64,000 bases of DNA from Brevibacterium sp. ZH18 (lineage in GTDB: Bacteria > Actinomycetota > Actinomycetes > Actinomycetales > Brevibacteriaceae): the NCBI RefSeq assembly GCF_022748595.1, contig NZ_JALDSX010000002.1, forward strand, positions 62,001-126,000, in the 5' to 3' direction. The notes beneath the pieces are model-generated. The model ran no database searches. It saw only the letters and a list, made by a program, of their open reading frames with translations, and was not told the origin of the DNA. Below, in pieces: positions 27,972 to 36,093 of the stretch; the stretch's first letter is position 1, and each line of letters begins with the position of its first letter. A program made the position numbers and the translations under genes.

Positions 27972-29467
27972 CAGAAGATGCCCTTCGAACCGGTGTGCTC
28001 GAGTCCGTCGACGGTGAAGCTGAGTTCGGCAACACCCTTGGCGTCGAGGTTCTCGAGGTTCTCGGCCAGGTCGATGAAGCGGGTCTGCTCGGCACCGGTG
28101 AGGATGCCTTCGGACAGGGTCTTGAACTTCTCGATGTAGTTCGCGCGGGCGAAGGGACGGGCACCGAAGGGGTGTGCGTCGGCCACGGCGATCTCGTCGA
28201 CGAGTGTCGAACCGTCTTCGAATTCGATCTCCACGCGGCCGCCGAAGGCCTTCTCATTGGGATCGGTCGAGTGGTAACGGCGCGTCCACTCCTTGTCTTC
28301 GGTGGTCTCGATCTTGTGCCACAGCTTCACGGTTTCGGGGCGCCCGGCACGCTCGGGTGCGTAGGAGCGCTCGTGGTGCCAGCCCTGATCCTCCATGGCC
28401 ACGGCGAAGATGTACATGATCGAGTGGTCGAGGGTCTCGCGGCTGGCCTTGGGATCCATCTTCTGCGGATCGTTGGCGCCGGTGCCGATGACGTTGTGCG
28501 TGTGGTGCGAGGTGTGGATGACGATGCGCTTGATCTTCGTCAGGTCCTCGATCTCGCCGCCGAGCTTGCGGGCGAGGTCGATGAGCGCCTGCGCCTGGTA
28601 CTCGGCCGAGTGTTCCTTGGTGTAGGTGTCGAGGATCGCGCGCTTGGCCTCACCCTTGCCGGGCAGAGGAATCGTGTAGCGGGCTTCAGGACCAGAGAGG
28701 ATCCAGGCGATGAAGCCGTCTTCGCCTTCGTAGATCGGGTTGGGAGCGCCTTCGCCGCGCATCGCACGGTCGACTGCTTCGACGGCCATCTTGCCGGCGA
28801 ATGCGGGAGCATGCGCCTTCCAGGACGAGATCTCGCCCTTGCGGGACTGACGGGTCGCGGTGGTCACGTGCAGGGCCTGCTGGATCGCCTGGAAGGTGAC
28901 TTCGGTGTCGAGTCCGAGCATGGCGCCGATGCCGGCGGCCGCCGACGGGCCGAGGTGGGCGACGTGGTCGATCTTGTGCTCGTGCAGGCACATTCCCTTG
29001 ACCAGGTCGACCTGGATCTCATAGCCGGTGGCGATGCCGTTGATGAGGTCCTTGCCATTGATGCCCTTGTGCTGAGCAACGGCGAGGACCGGCGGGATGT
29101 TGTCGCCGGGGTGCGAGTACTCGGCGGCGAGGAAGGTGTCATGGAAGTCGAGCTCACGCACGGCCACACCGTTGGCCCAGGCTGCCCATTCCGGGGAGAA
29201 GTGCTCGCCCAGGGGCAGGCCGAAGACTGTTGCACCGGGTGTGTACGGGTGGGTCTGCGCCTGCTCGCGAGCGTGCAGCGGGGCCGAGCGGCGCACCGAA
29301 GCGGCTGCCACGGAGGCATTGTCGATGACGCGGTTGATCACCATTTCGGTGACCTCTGAATCCACCGGAGTCGGGTCTGAGGCGACCTCTGCGATCTTCC
29401 AGGCGAGTTGGTCTTCGCGAGCCAGGTTCTCTGAGCTCTTGTGCGTGCGGACTTCATGATCGATCAT
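27971..29467 (-). CDS. prpD: 2-methylcitrate dehydratase
   Basis: MmgE/PrpD family dehydratase of the methylcitrate cycle, 498 residues, acting without an iron-sulfur cluster. Recognisable segments include [56 protein letters not shown] and [22 protein letters not shown]. The ATG at 29467 has AAGGGG seven bases upstream. First gene of prpDBC; no PrpR-type regulator is next to it, so control may come from elsewhere. Confidence 0.96.
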   Translation of the reverse strand: MIDHEVRTHKSSENLAREDQLAWKIAEVASDPTPVDSEVTEMVINRVIDNASVAAASVRRSAPLHAREQAQTHPYTPGATVFGLPLGEHFSPEWAAWANGVAVRELDFHDTFLAAEYSHPGDNIPPVLAVAQHKGINGKDLINGIATGYEIQVDLVKGMCLHEHKIDHVAHLGPSAAAGIGAMLGLDTEVTFQAIQQALHVTTATRQSRKGEISSWKAHAPAFAGKMAVEAVDRAMRGEGAPNPIYEGEDGFIAWILSGPEARYTIPLPGKGEAKRAILDTYTKEHSAEYQAQALIDLARKLGGEIEDLTKIKRIVIHTSHHTHNVIGTGANDPQKMDPKASRETLDHSIMYIFAVAMEDQGWHHERSYAPERAGRPETVKLWHKIETTEDKEWTRRYHSTDPNEKAFGGRVEIEFEDGSTLVDEIAVADAHPFGARPFARANYIEKFKTLSEGILTGAEQTRFIDLAENLENLDAKGVAELSFTVDGLEHTGSKGIF

Positions 29468-29522
29468 GGTTAACCCCTTCAAACGTCCTTGACCGTTCAG
29501 GTCTGAGAGTGGCTGACACAAC

Positions 29523-29538
29523 TGTAGGCTACGTCACT
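29523..29538. promoter_or_regulatory. Possible CRP/GlxR-like site upstream of prpD
   Basis: TGTAGGCTACGTCACT fits TGTGA-NNTANN-TCACA at 9 of 12 defined positions, including the central TA. It lies about 55 bases upstream of the prpD start. Weak call from pattern matching alone. Confidence 0.3.
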
Positions 29539-29688
29539 TCACTGTCACGGTCTGGCCAGAATTTTATCTCGACATCAAGATACTTTACCCGACCGGTCCT
29601 GCCTCCGACCAGTGGGCTGCTCTGAAGTTCTGCGGAATGGGAATCCGGACCTCTTCTGCCACGGATCACGATGTGGGACGATGGCATC

Positions 29689-30228
29689 ATGACTCGCACT
29701 GCCCTTGACTTCGACGAGAACTGGTTCGGCGACGAGGAGTTCGCCCGGTTGCGCCGACGCATCCCGATCCCCTATGTCAACGCCGTTCCCGTCCGGGTCG
29801 GAGAATCCGGAACTGTCGAGCGCATCGGTCTGCTTCTGCGCAGCCTCGACGATGGCACGCTGGGTCGTGAGGTCGTGGGCGGACGCATCCGCTTCCACGA
29901 GAGCATCCGCGCGGCGCTCATGCGGCACGCGGAGAATGACCTCGGGCCGATGGCTCTGCCGGTCATCCCGCCGGCGATCGCGCCCTTCCACATCGCTGAG
30001 TATTTCCCCACCGAGGGCTCGTCTCTGCTCCACGATCCGAGACAGCACGCGATCTCGATGTGCTTCATCCTGGAAGTGCGCGGCGAATGCACGCCCCGCG
30101 CGGACGCACTCAGCCTCGACTGGCTGACTCCGGAGGAGACGCTGAGCCCCGAAATCACCAGCGAACTCTGCCACGGTCAGGAACACGTCCTCCGCTACGC
30201 CCTGGCCCACATGGGCTTCGCGATCTGA
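29689..30228 (+). CDS. Nudix-like DUF4916 protein
   Basis: A 179-residue protein resembling the actinobacterial DUF4916 family, a Nudix-fold group. The region VPVRVGESGTVERIGLLLRSLDDGTLGREVVGGRIRFHESIRAALMRHAENDLG corresponds to the fold's core, with the Nudix helix altered: the usual REUXEEXGU residues are not fully kept, so hydrolase activity is unclear. The ATG at 29689 is chosen over one six codons earlier as the family begins near it. It stands alone before the TPP riboswitch. Confidence 0.72.
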   Translation: MTRTALDFDENWFGDEEFARLRRRIPIPYVNAVPVRVGESGTVERIGLLLRSLDDGTLGREVVGGRIRFHESIRAALMRHAENDLGPMALPVIPPAIAPFHIAEYFPTEGSSLLHDPRQHAISMCFILEVRGECTPRADALSLDWLTPEETLSPEITSELCHGQEHVLRYALAHMGFAI

Positions 30229-30262
30229 GAGCCTCCAGCGCCCTGCTGTACAGTGGGTGCCA

Positions 30263-30355
30263 CGACAGGGGAGCGCCGAAAGGGGCGCTGAGAGTGCAGA
30301 TGAAGCTGCAGACCCTCGAACCTGATGCGGTTAGCACCGCCGAAGGAAGTCGAGA
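30263..30355 (+). ncRNA. TPP riboswitch (THI element)
   Basis: Contains the conserved parts in order: ACAGGGGAGC at the 5' side, GCGCTGAGAG in the pyrimidine-sensor arm, then CAGACCCTCGAACCTGAT, GCGGTTAGCACCGCCGAAGGAAGT in the pyrophosphate arm region. This is the THI box that binds thiamine pyrophosphate. The ykoE start follows at 30389 with GGAGG-like sequence close to the switch end, so translation control by hiding the RBS is likely. It would shut down thiamine-precursor import when TPP is plentiful. Confidence 0.96.
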
Positions 30356-30388
30356 CTCTTCTACCCCTCCTTGATTTGAGGAGGCACA

Positions 30389-31018
30389 ATGCCGAACACG
30401 ACCGCGCCGTCACCCACCGCAAAGTCCACACCACCCCACACTCTGGCCCCGCTGACGAAGAAGTGGCGTGTGGTCGACTACGTCGTCACCGCCGTCCTCG
30501 GCATCGCGGTCGGACTCATCTTCTGGGTCCTGGCACTGAGCTGGAAGGTCCTCGAACTCGGGTTCCAGGCTTTCCCTCCCTCGATCGGCCTCATCGCCGG
30601 ACTCTGGGTCCTCGCCGGTCCGCTCGCAGGGATCATCATCCGCAAACCCGGCGCAGCACTGCTGTGCGAGATGATCGCCGCCATCGTCGAAGCGGTCCTC
30701 GGCTCCCACTTCGGTGCCACCGTCCTACTCTCCGGGCTCGTCCAAGGGCTCGGTGCCGAACTCATCTTCGCCGCCTTCGGCTACCGCCGCTTCAGCCTGT
30801 GGGTCACAAGCCTGTCCGGCCTGCTGGCCGCGGCATTCATGTCCGTGAGCGAGAACATCATGTACAACGCCGCCTGGCAGTTCAGCTTCCAGGCCGCCTA
30901 CACCGTGTGCGCGATCATCTCCGGCATCGTCATCTCGGGCATCGGCGCGTGGTACGCCTACCGAGCGATTGCTCGGACCGGGGCGCTGAGCTCCTTTGCC
31001 TCCGGTCGACTGCGCTGA
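30389..31018 (+). CDS. ykoE: ECF transporter substrate-binding subunit YkoE
   Basis: Membrane S-component of the YkoEDC energy-coupling factor transporter, which imports a thiamine precursor (hydroxymethylpyrimidine) or thiamine. The 209-residue protein has about six hydrophobic segments after a polar N-terminus. It shows family segments such as GSHFGATVLLSGLVQGLGAELIFAAFGYRRFS. The TPP riboswitch directly upstream confirms the thiamine link. The ATPase gene follows 13 bases after its stop. Confidence 0.94.
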   Translation: MPNTTAPSPTAKSTPPHTLAPLTKKWRVVDYVVTAVLGIAVGLIFWVLALSWKVLELGFQAFPPSIGLIAGLWVLAGPLAGIIIRKPGAALLCEMIAAIVEAVLGSHFGATVLLSGLVQGLGAELIFAAFGYRRFSLWVTSLSGLLAAAFMSVSENIMYNAAWQFSFQAAYTVCAIISGIVISGIGAWYAYRAIARTGALSSFASGRLR

Positions 31019-31031
31019 GAGGCCCGCGCTG

Positions 31032-32510
31032 ATGGCTCTGCCGATTCGCGCAGACTCGTTCTCGTGGCGTCATGCCGATCGCGAAGAAACCGCTGTCGGA
31101 CCCCTCGATCTCAACATCGCGGCAGGTGAGAAGGTGCTTCTCCTCGGTCCGTCCGGAGCGGGAAAGTCGACGCTGCTGCACGCGATCGCCGGCGTCCTGC
31201 CCGCCGAGTCCGGAGAGGCGGGCGGTGAGCTTCTCGTCGGCGACGCTCCACCTGACCCTCGCCGAGGTGAGATCGGGCTGGTCCTCCAAGATCCCGATTC
31301 GCAGGTGATCTTCTCCCGCGTCGGCGACGATGTCGCCTTCGGAATGGAGAACCTGGGACTGCCCGCCGAGGACATCGAGTCCCGCATCACCACGTCGCTG
31401 GCGGCGCTGGGCCTCGACCTCCCGCCCGAGCATCCGACGGCTGCTCTGTCCGGCGGACAGAAGCAGCGCTTGGCGCTGGCAGGGATCCACGCGATGTCAC
31501 CGCAGGTCATCGTCCTCGACGAACCGACAGCCAACATCGATCCGGACTCCGCCGCAGCTGTCCGTGACACTGTCCTCGACACCCAAGCCGCCACCTCGGC
31601 GACGATGATCATCGTCGAACACCGGGTCGGGCTGTGGCTCGATCACGTGGACCACGTGATCGTCCTCGGTCGCGAAGGAGTGGTCGCTCAAGGGCCGCCG
31701 AGGCGGGTCTTCGGTGATCCGGAACTGTCCCAGGTGCTGGTTGAGTGTGGAATCTGGGTGCCTGAAGCAGCGGGGCCGCGAGTGACATCGCCCGGGGTGC
31801 CGTCTGGAGCAGAAGCGCTCCCCCGCACCAACGGCGAGGTCGTGCTGACGACAGAGCGCCTCGGCGTGGCTCGTCCGGGAGCGAAGGTTCCCGCGACGAC
31901 CGGCCTCGACCTGCGCATTCAGGCAGGTGAGGCAGTGGGCATCGTGGGCGCCAACGGTGCCGGGAAGTCCACAACTGCTCTGACCCTGGCGGGTCTCATC
32001 CCGGAATTCGACGGCGAAGTGCACGCGTCCGGCACCCTCCGCGGTGGGGCGAAGCATGCTCGCCCGTATCGGTGGGCCTCGGCATTTCTGGCTCCGCGCA
32101 TCGGGATGGTCTTTCAGGAGCCCGAGCATCAGTTCCTGCGCTCAACCGTCTCCGCCGAGCTGGCACTGGGCCCGCACCTAGCCGGATGGTCGCGTGCCGA
32201 AGTCGACGACCGCGTTGCCGAACTGCTCGACGTGCTGGGTTTGGAATCGGTCGCCGATGCCCACCCACAGGGCCTCTCCGGTGGGGAGAAGCGTCGCCTG
32301 TCGGTCGCCGCCATGATGGCCCCGCGGCCGCGGGTGCTCATCGTCGATGAGCCCACGTTCGGTCAGGATGCCCTCACGTGGGCCGGGCTGGTCGAGCAGT
32401 TCATCGACATCCTCACCCGCGGGTCGGCGGTCGTCGCGGTCAGTCACGATCATGCGTTCCTCGATGCGATCGGAGCGCGCCGGGTAGAGGTGGGTGAGCG
32501 CATTGAGTGA
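31032..32510 (+). CDS. ykoD: ECF transporter double ATPase subunit YkoD
   Basis: A 492-residue protein with two ABC ATPase domains in tandem. The first has Walker A GPSGAGKST, Q-loop LVLQDPDSQV, signature LSGGQKQRLALAG and Walker B VIVLDEPTA. The second has GANGAGKST, VFQEPEHQ, LSGGEKRRLSVAA and LIVDEPTFGQD. It powers YkoE import. The ATG at 31032 follows ykoE closely; an in-frame start 12 codons upstream lies within ykoE and lacks an RBS. It ends overlapping ykoC. Confidence 0.95.
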   Translation: MALPIRADSFSWRHADREETAVGPLDLNIAAGEKVLLLGPSGAGKSTLLHAIAGVLPAESGEAGGELLVGDAPPDPRRGEIGLVLQDPDSQVIFSRVGDDVAFGMENLGLPAEDIESRITTSLAALGLDLPPEHPTAALSGGQKQRLALAGIHAMSPQVIVLDEPTANIDPDSAAAVRDTVLDTQAATSATMIIVEHRVGLWLDHVDHVIVLGREGVVAQGPPRRVFGDPELSQVLVECGIWVPEAAGPRVTSPGVPSGAEALPRTNGEVVLTTERLGVARPGAKVPATTGLDLRIQAGEAVGIVGANGAGKSTTALTLAGLIPEFDGEVHASGTLRGGAKHARPYRWASAFLAPRIGMVFQEPEHQFLRSTVSAELALGPHLAGWSRAEVDDRVAELLDVLGLESVADAHPQGLSGGEKRRLSVAAMMAPRPRVLIVDEPTFGQDALTWAGLVEQFIDILTRGSAVVAVSHDHAFLDAIGARRVEVGERIE

Positions 32511-33375
32511 GCACACTCTGCAGCACTCCTACTCCGCCGGTTCCGCCGGTCCCGCTGGTTCCGCCGAGGTCACCGTTCAGGATCCCGGTCAGCTCATTCC
32601 CGTGGTGCGCTCGACGGCTCTGGTCAGATGCAATCCGCTGACGAAGATCGCCGTGGCGCTCATCCTCATGGTCGGCGCCCTGCTGAGCATCGATCTGGTC
32701 TCGGCCGGGATCGTCCTCGCGTTCACCCTTGTTAGTCTGCCCGTCACCGGTCTCGATCTGCTGGCCGCGCTCAAACGGCTGTGGTTCCTTCCGGTGGGTG
32801 CGCTGCTCGCAGCTTGGGGCACGGCGATCCTCGCGGAGAAGACCGGTGCTGTCGTCATCGACGTCGGACCGATCCTCATGACGACCGGGTCCCTTGACGC
32901 GGCGGCCGCGATCTTCGTCCGCGCCCTGGCGCTGGCGATTCCGCTCATCGTGCTCGCGTCGACGATTGACCCACGCGACCTCTCAGATGCCCTGATTCAG
33001 CATCTTCGACTGCCCGAGGTGGTCGTCGTGTCGGTGCTCGCGGCGTCCCGGCTGCTCGGTCTGCTCGTCACCGAATGGCAGACGCTGTCGATGGCCCGGC
33101 GGGCCAGAGGCGTGGCTGGTGGTTCGCTCGTGCGGCGCACCAGCAGTCTGTTCGGTGGGATCTTCGTACTACTGGTCCAGTCGATACGGCGCGGGACCAC
33201 TCTGGCGATGGCCATGGAGGGCCGGGCATTCGGTCGTCCCGGTCGCACGTGGCGCAGACGGTCGACGTTCGCCGGACGGGATCTGGTGGCCATCGTGGCC
33301 TCGCTGGGAGTGTGTGTGGCGGCGATCGTCTCAGCGCACCTGTTGGGCACGTGGAACCCGATCATCGGCGGGTAG
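32494..33375 (+). CDS. ykoC: ECF transporter transmembrane coupling subunit YkoC
   Basis: EcfT-type membrane subunit of 293 residues linking the ATPase to YkoE. It has several hydrophobic segments and the coupling-helix motif MARRARGVAG plus AMEGRAFGRPGRTW, matching the Ala-Arg-Gly EcfT motifs. The GTG start at 32494 overlaps ykoD by 17 bases; a TTG at 32503 is an alternative. The N-terminal 20 residues include Gly-Ser-Ala repeats coded by a 9-bp repeated DNA stretch. Its TAG stop is inside the repeat array of the next, convergent gene. Confidence 0.92.
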   Translation: MSALSEHTLQHSYSAGSAGPAGSAEVTVQDPGQLIPVVRSTALVRCNPLTKIAVALILMVGALLSIDLVSAGIVLAFTLVSLPVTGLDLLAALKRLWFLPVGALLAAWGTAILAEKTGAVVIDVGPILMTTGSLDAAAAIFVRALALAIPLIVLASTIDPRDLSDALIQHLRLPEVVVVSVLAASRLLGLLVTEWQTLSMARRARGVAGGSLVRRTSSLFGGIFVLLVQSIRRGTTLAMAMEGRAFGRPGRTWRRRSTFAGRDLVAIVASLGVCVAAIVSAHLLGTWNPIIGG

Positions 33376-33432
33376 TGGTCAGGACTGATTGATGAAGGCT
33401 CAGACCTGCTTCACGGAGTTTCAGACTTGCTT
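33370..33432. repeat. 21-bp tandem repeat spanning the stop of the SRPBCC-like gene
   Basis: Three 21-bp units begin at 33370, 33391 and 33412. In-frame TGA codons (minus strand) occur at 33421, 33400 and 33379, exactly 21 bases apart. Read through, the tail is KQV, stop, NSVKQV, stop, AFINQS, stop, so the last coding residues recur after the stop. The farthest unit also contains the ykoC stop from the other strand. Confidence 0.85.
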
Positions 33433-33999
33433 GATGAGATCTTTGAGGAAGGCGCGCCAATCCTCGAGAGCCTCGGCGCTCATCAGCTTCGAGGCCGTGA
33501 CGACGAGGACCGATTTCTCGCCGGACTTCGAATCGGACTTCGAGCCGGATTTCGGGGCCGCCTTCGACTCAGCCGCGGCTTCGATCTTGCTGCCGTCGGC
33601 GAGATTCGCACGCCAGAAGGAGCGCTTCGGCGTCTCGGACGTGCGCGGTTCCCCGTCGAGGTCGACGCCGTTCATAGAGCCATCGACGAGTTCTGCGAAG
33701 CTCCTGACCACCTCGGTGCGCTCCCCCGCCACAGTGCGTGAGACCGCGACGTCGAAGGTTCCGTCGGCCCGCTGGCCGGGCACACGTGAACCGATCTCCT
33801 GCTCATAGGCGATGACGGCGCCTTGGACCCACCAGCCGTGCTTCTCCACGACCCCCTCGAACTGCGGGTAGAGGGCGTCGGCGAGTTCCTTATGACTCGC
33901 CGACGTCCCACCAGCCGCTTCGAGGCGGGCCCTGGTGTCCGCCCAGGGTTCGCCGAGTGCCTTCTCGATCGCCGCCACATTCATCGCTTTGGTCGCCAT
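33421..33999 (-). CDS. SRPBCC-like small protein
   Basis: A 192-residue protein with an N-terminal helical part (AAIEKALGEPWADTRARLEAAG). The region around WWVQGAVIAYEQEIGSRVPGQRADGTFDVAVSRTV and the tail ASKLMSAEALEDWRAFLKDLI resemble bacterial SRPBCC proteins with an N-terminal DUF4287-like part. That likeness is from memory of the pattern, not a search. A Lys/Ser-rich segment (KAAPKSGSKSDSKSGEKS) sits between. Function unknown; probably cytoplasmic. The last codons lie in a 21-bp tandem repeat. Confidence 0.65.
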   Translation of the reverse strand: MATKAMNVAAIEKALGEPWADTRARLEAAGGTSASHKELADALYPQFEGVVEKHGWWVQGAVIAYEQEIGSRVPGQRADGTFDVAVSRTVAGERTEVVRSFAELVDGSMNGVDLDGEPRTSETPKRSFWRANLADGSKIEAAAESKAAPKSGSKSDSKSGEKSVLVVTASKLMSAEALEDWRAFLKDLIKQV

Positions 34000-34055
34000 G
34001 AATGAAGTCTAGGCAACTATTGCCCACCCGTGAATGTTCAGCGGGCAGACAGGCC

Positions 34056-34376
34056 TCAGTCGACCTGAAGCTCGCCCATCTCGTCCCAGCCTTCGCCGTC
34101 GATCTTGCGGGAGATGATCTTCGGCGTCGACACCAGGTGCGGGCGCATGGCCTCGAGGCCGGCGGCGAAGTGGTCGCTCTTGACGTGTGGTTCTGCCCCT
34201 TCATCGGTGAACGCTTCGACGAGGACGAACTCGTTGTCCTTCTCCAGGCTCTTCGACCACTCGAACCACAGGTTGCCCGGTTCCGAACGCGTCGCCTCGG
34301 TGAAGGTGCGCACCGCCTCGGGGAACTCATCGACGCTCTCGGGCTTCACGTCATACTTCACAACGATGAAGATCAT
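34056..34376 (-). CDS. Antibiotic biosynthesis monooxygenase-fold (ABM) protein
   Basis: A 106-residue dimeric alpha-beta barrel type protein: MIFIVVKYDVKPESVDEFPEAVRTFTEATRSEPGNLWFEWSKS, then EFVLVEAFTDEGAEPHVKSDHFAAGL. The Glu-Pro-Gly-Asn-Leu segment and late His-region are usual in putative quinol monooxygenases of the YgiN type. The start at 34376 gives the family N-terminus (MIFIVVKY). Substrate unknown; monocistronic. Confidence 0.82.
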   Translation of the reverse strand: MIFIVVKYDVKPESVDEFPEAVRTFTEATRSEPGNLWFEWSKSLEKDNEFVLVEAFTDEGAEPHVKSDHFAAGLEAMRPHLVSTPKIISRKIDGEGWDEMGELQVD

Positions 34377-34441
34377 GGACTGACCTCTTTCTCTTCGGTG
34401 ATGAATTGTCGGCTCCAGCAAATCATATTCGCTGCCCCTGC

Positions 34442-34473
34442 TTCACACACGCTCGGTTTCAGACGCGCTCGGC
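34442..34473. repeat. 16-bp tandem repeat spanning the methyltransferase stop codon
   Basis: Two 16-bp units (ttcacacacgctcggt and ttcagacgcgctcggc) match at 13 positions; the stop at 34459-34461 recurs 16 bases downstream in the gene's direction. Confidence 0.65.
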
Positions 34474-35061
34474 GATGAGCACGAGGAAATCGCTGTCCGG
34501 CTCATAGGGGTGGAGTTCCCAGGTGGAGAGTTTGAGGCTGACGAGCATCCCGGTCGACTTCACATCGTCGACGAAGTCTGCGAAGTCGTAGCCGCGTCCG
34601 GCACCGAAGCCAGCGACGAAGCGTCCACCCGGCTTGAGCGTCGTCTTGATGTTCGCCAGGGTCTGCTGCCGCGATGCCGGGTCAAGGAAGGACAACACGT
34701 TGCCGGCGCAGAAGGCCACGTCGATGTCGGTGATGTTCGCGGCCGAGTAGTCGAACACCGCGAGATCTCCCGTTTGCCATTCGCCGCTCGGGAAGTCCTC
34801 TTCTGCGACGGAGATGAGGAACTCGTCGAGGTCGACGCCGTAGACCGTATGGCCTTCCTTGATTAGCTGCCCTCCGGCGCGACCCGTGCCGCAGCCGGCG
34901 TCGAGGATGCGCGCCCCGCGCGGTGCCATCGCATTGACGAACCGCGCCTCTCCCCCGATGTCGTGGCCGGCGGCCACGAGCTTCCTCCACCGGTCCGCAT
35001 AGTTCGCGGAGTGGTCGGGGTTGGTCTCACGGATGCGGTTCCACTGATGATCGAAGCTCAT
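34459..35061 (-). CDS. Class I SAM-dependent methyltransferase
   Basis: A 200-residue Rossmann-type methyltransferase. Motif I is ARILDAGCGTGRAGGQLIKEG, motif II VYGVDLDEFLISVA, and motif IV DVAFCAGNVLSFLD. The substrate is not evident. It is divergent neither from nor clearly coupled to its neighbours; the LysR-type gene starts upstream on the same strand with 22 bases between stop and start. Confidence 0.88.
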   Translation of the reverse strand: MSFDHQWNRIRETNPDHSANYADRWRKLVAAGHDIGGEARFVNAMAPRGARILDAGCGTGRAGGQLIKEGHTVYGVDLDEFLISVAEEDFPSGEWQTGDLAVFDYSAANITDIDVAFCAGNVLSFLDPASRQQTLANIKTTLKPGGRFVAGFGAGRGYDFADFVDDVKSTGMLVSLKLSTWELHPYEPDSDFLVLIAERV

Positions 35062-35083
35062 GGCCCCATCCTAGGACGGATCC

Positions 35084-35959
35084 TCACTCGAAGACCTCGG
35101 CCACCACCTCGGCGACGGCCGTGACCGGATCCGATGGGTCGGGTGAGATCAGCACGATGATCTCCCGTCCGCCCGCCTCGGCGACGGGATGAAGCGTCAC
35201 CCCGGCCCCACCCATCGACATCATGATCGGGGTTGCGAGCGTCAGGCCCAGGCCCGTGCCCGCCAGGGCGAGCGCGACGGCGGTGTCCGTGACGATGTGG
35301 GTCTCCTTCGCGGCGATCCCCAGCGCCGAGGTGGCCAGTCGCATCGCTCGACCGAAGAGTTCTTCGGCAGGGGGCAGGATCCAATCCGCCTCTGCCAAAT
35401 CGTCGGGCGTCGGTCGGGGCATCCCGGCGGGAGTCACGATGCCGAAGTCCTCCTCGGCCACGGTCGTCCATGTCAATCCGCGCATCGGGGGCAGCGGCAC
35501 TGCCGGATAGTTGATTCCGATCCCTAAGTCGATCGCCCCTTCGATGACCGCAGAGGACATGGTCTCGACGTTGATCTCACGGGCTCGGACTTCGATGTGC
35601 GGATGCCTCTGCCCGAGCAGGCGCACAATCGCCGGAAGCGCAGTCGTCGACGCCGACCCGAATACGCCGAGGGTCACGATCGCCTCACTGCGGAAGTCTC
35701 GCCCCATCATCGCCATCTCCGCCTGCTTCTGTGCGGCGAGGATGTTGCGGGCGCGCGGAAGCAGCGTTCGGCCGGCCTCCGTGAGGACCAGCCCCCTGCC
35801 TCGGCGGCGGAAGAGCTCGGCACCGACGCTGCGACGCAGCGCTGTCACGTGCTGGGACACCGCGCCGATGCTGTAGCCCAGCTGATCAGCGGCCCGGGTC
35901 ATCGAACCGCGCTCAGCGACGGTGACGAAGGTCTGCAGCTGCCCGAGTGTCCATGCCAT
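35084..35959 (-). CDS. LysR-family transcriptional regulator
   Basis: A 291-residue LysR regulator. The N-terminal helix-turn-helix reads LQTFVTVAERGSMTRAADQLGYSIGAVSQHVTALRRSVGAELFRRRGRG. A substrate-binding-protein-like effector domain follows. It is divergent from the FAD oxidase and aldehyde dehydrogenase genes, the usual layout for a LysR activator of a small catabolic operon. The effector is probably an intermediate of that pathway. An inverted repeat in the shared promoter is a candidate operator. Confidence 0.92.
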   Translation of the reverse strand: MAWTLGQLQTFVTVAERGSMTRAADQLGYSIGAVSQHVTALRRSVGAELFRRRGRGLVLTEAGRTLLPRARNILAAQKQAEMAMMGRDFRSEAIVTLGVFGSASTTALPAIVRLLGQRHPHIEVRAREINVETMSSAVIEGAIDLGIGINYPAVPLPPMRGLTWTTVAEEDFGIVTPAGMPRPTPDDLAEADWILPPAEELFGRAMRLATSALGIAAKETHIVTDTAVALALAGTGLGLTLATPIMMSMGGAGVTLHPVAEAGGREIIVLISPDPSDPVTAVAEVVAEVFE

Positions 35960-35982
35960 GAGGACAGACTAGCTGTTTTAAC

Positions 35983-35995
35983 GTTTTCTAAAAAC
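35983..35995. promoter_or_regulatory. Inverted repeat in the LysR / FAD-oxidase intergenic region
   Basis: GTTTTCTAAAAAC has five-base inverted arms around CTA. It lies 24 bases upstream of the LysR start and about 100 bases before the oxidase gene, in AT-rich DNA, and could be the LysR operator. Confidence 0.4.
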
Positions 35996-36093
35996 ATCGT
36001 TCACGAACTCTCTCTTGTCCTTAAATGTGAGGGGAAGCACAATGGGCATAGATGGCGTCGACGAGGATGCCTGGACCAACAGTGAGGTGGAGC

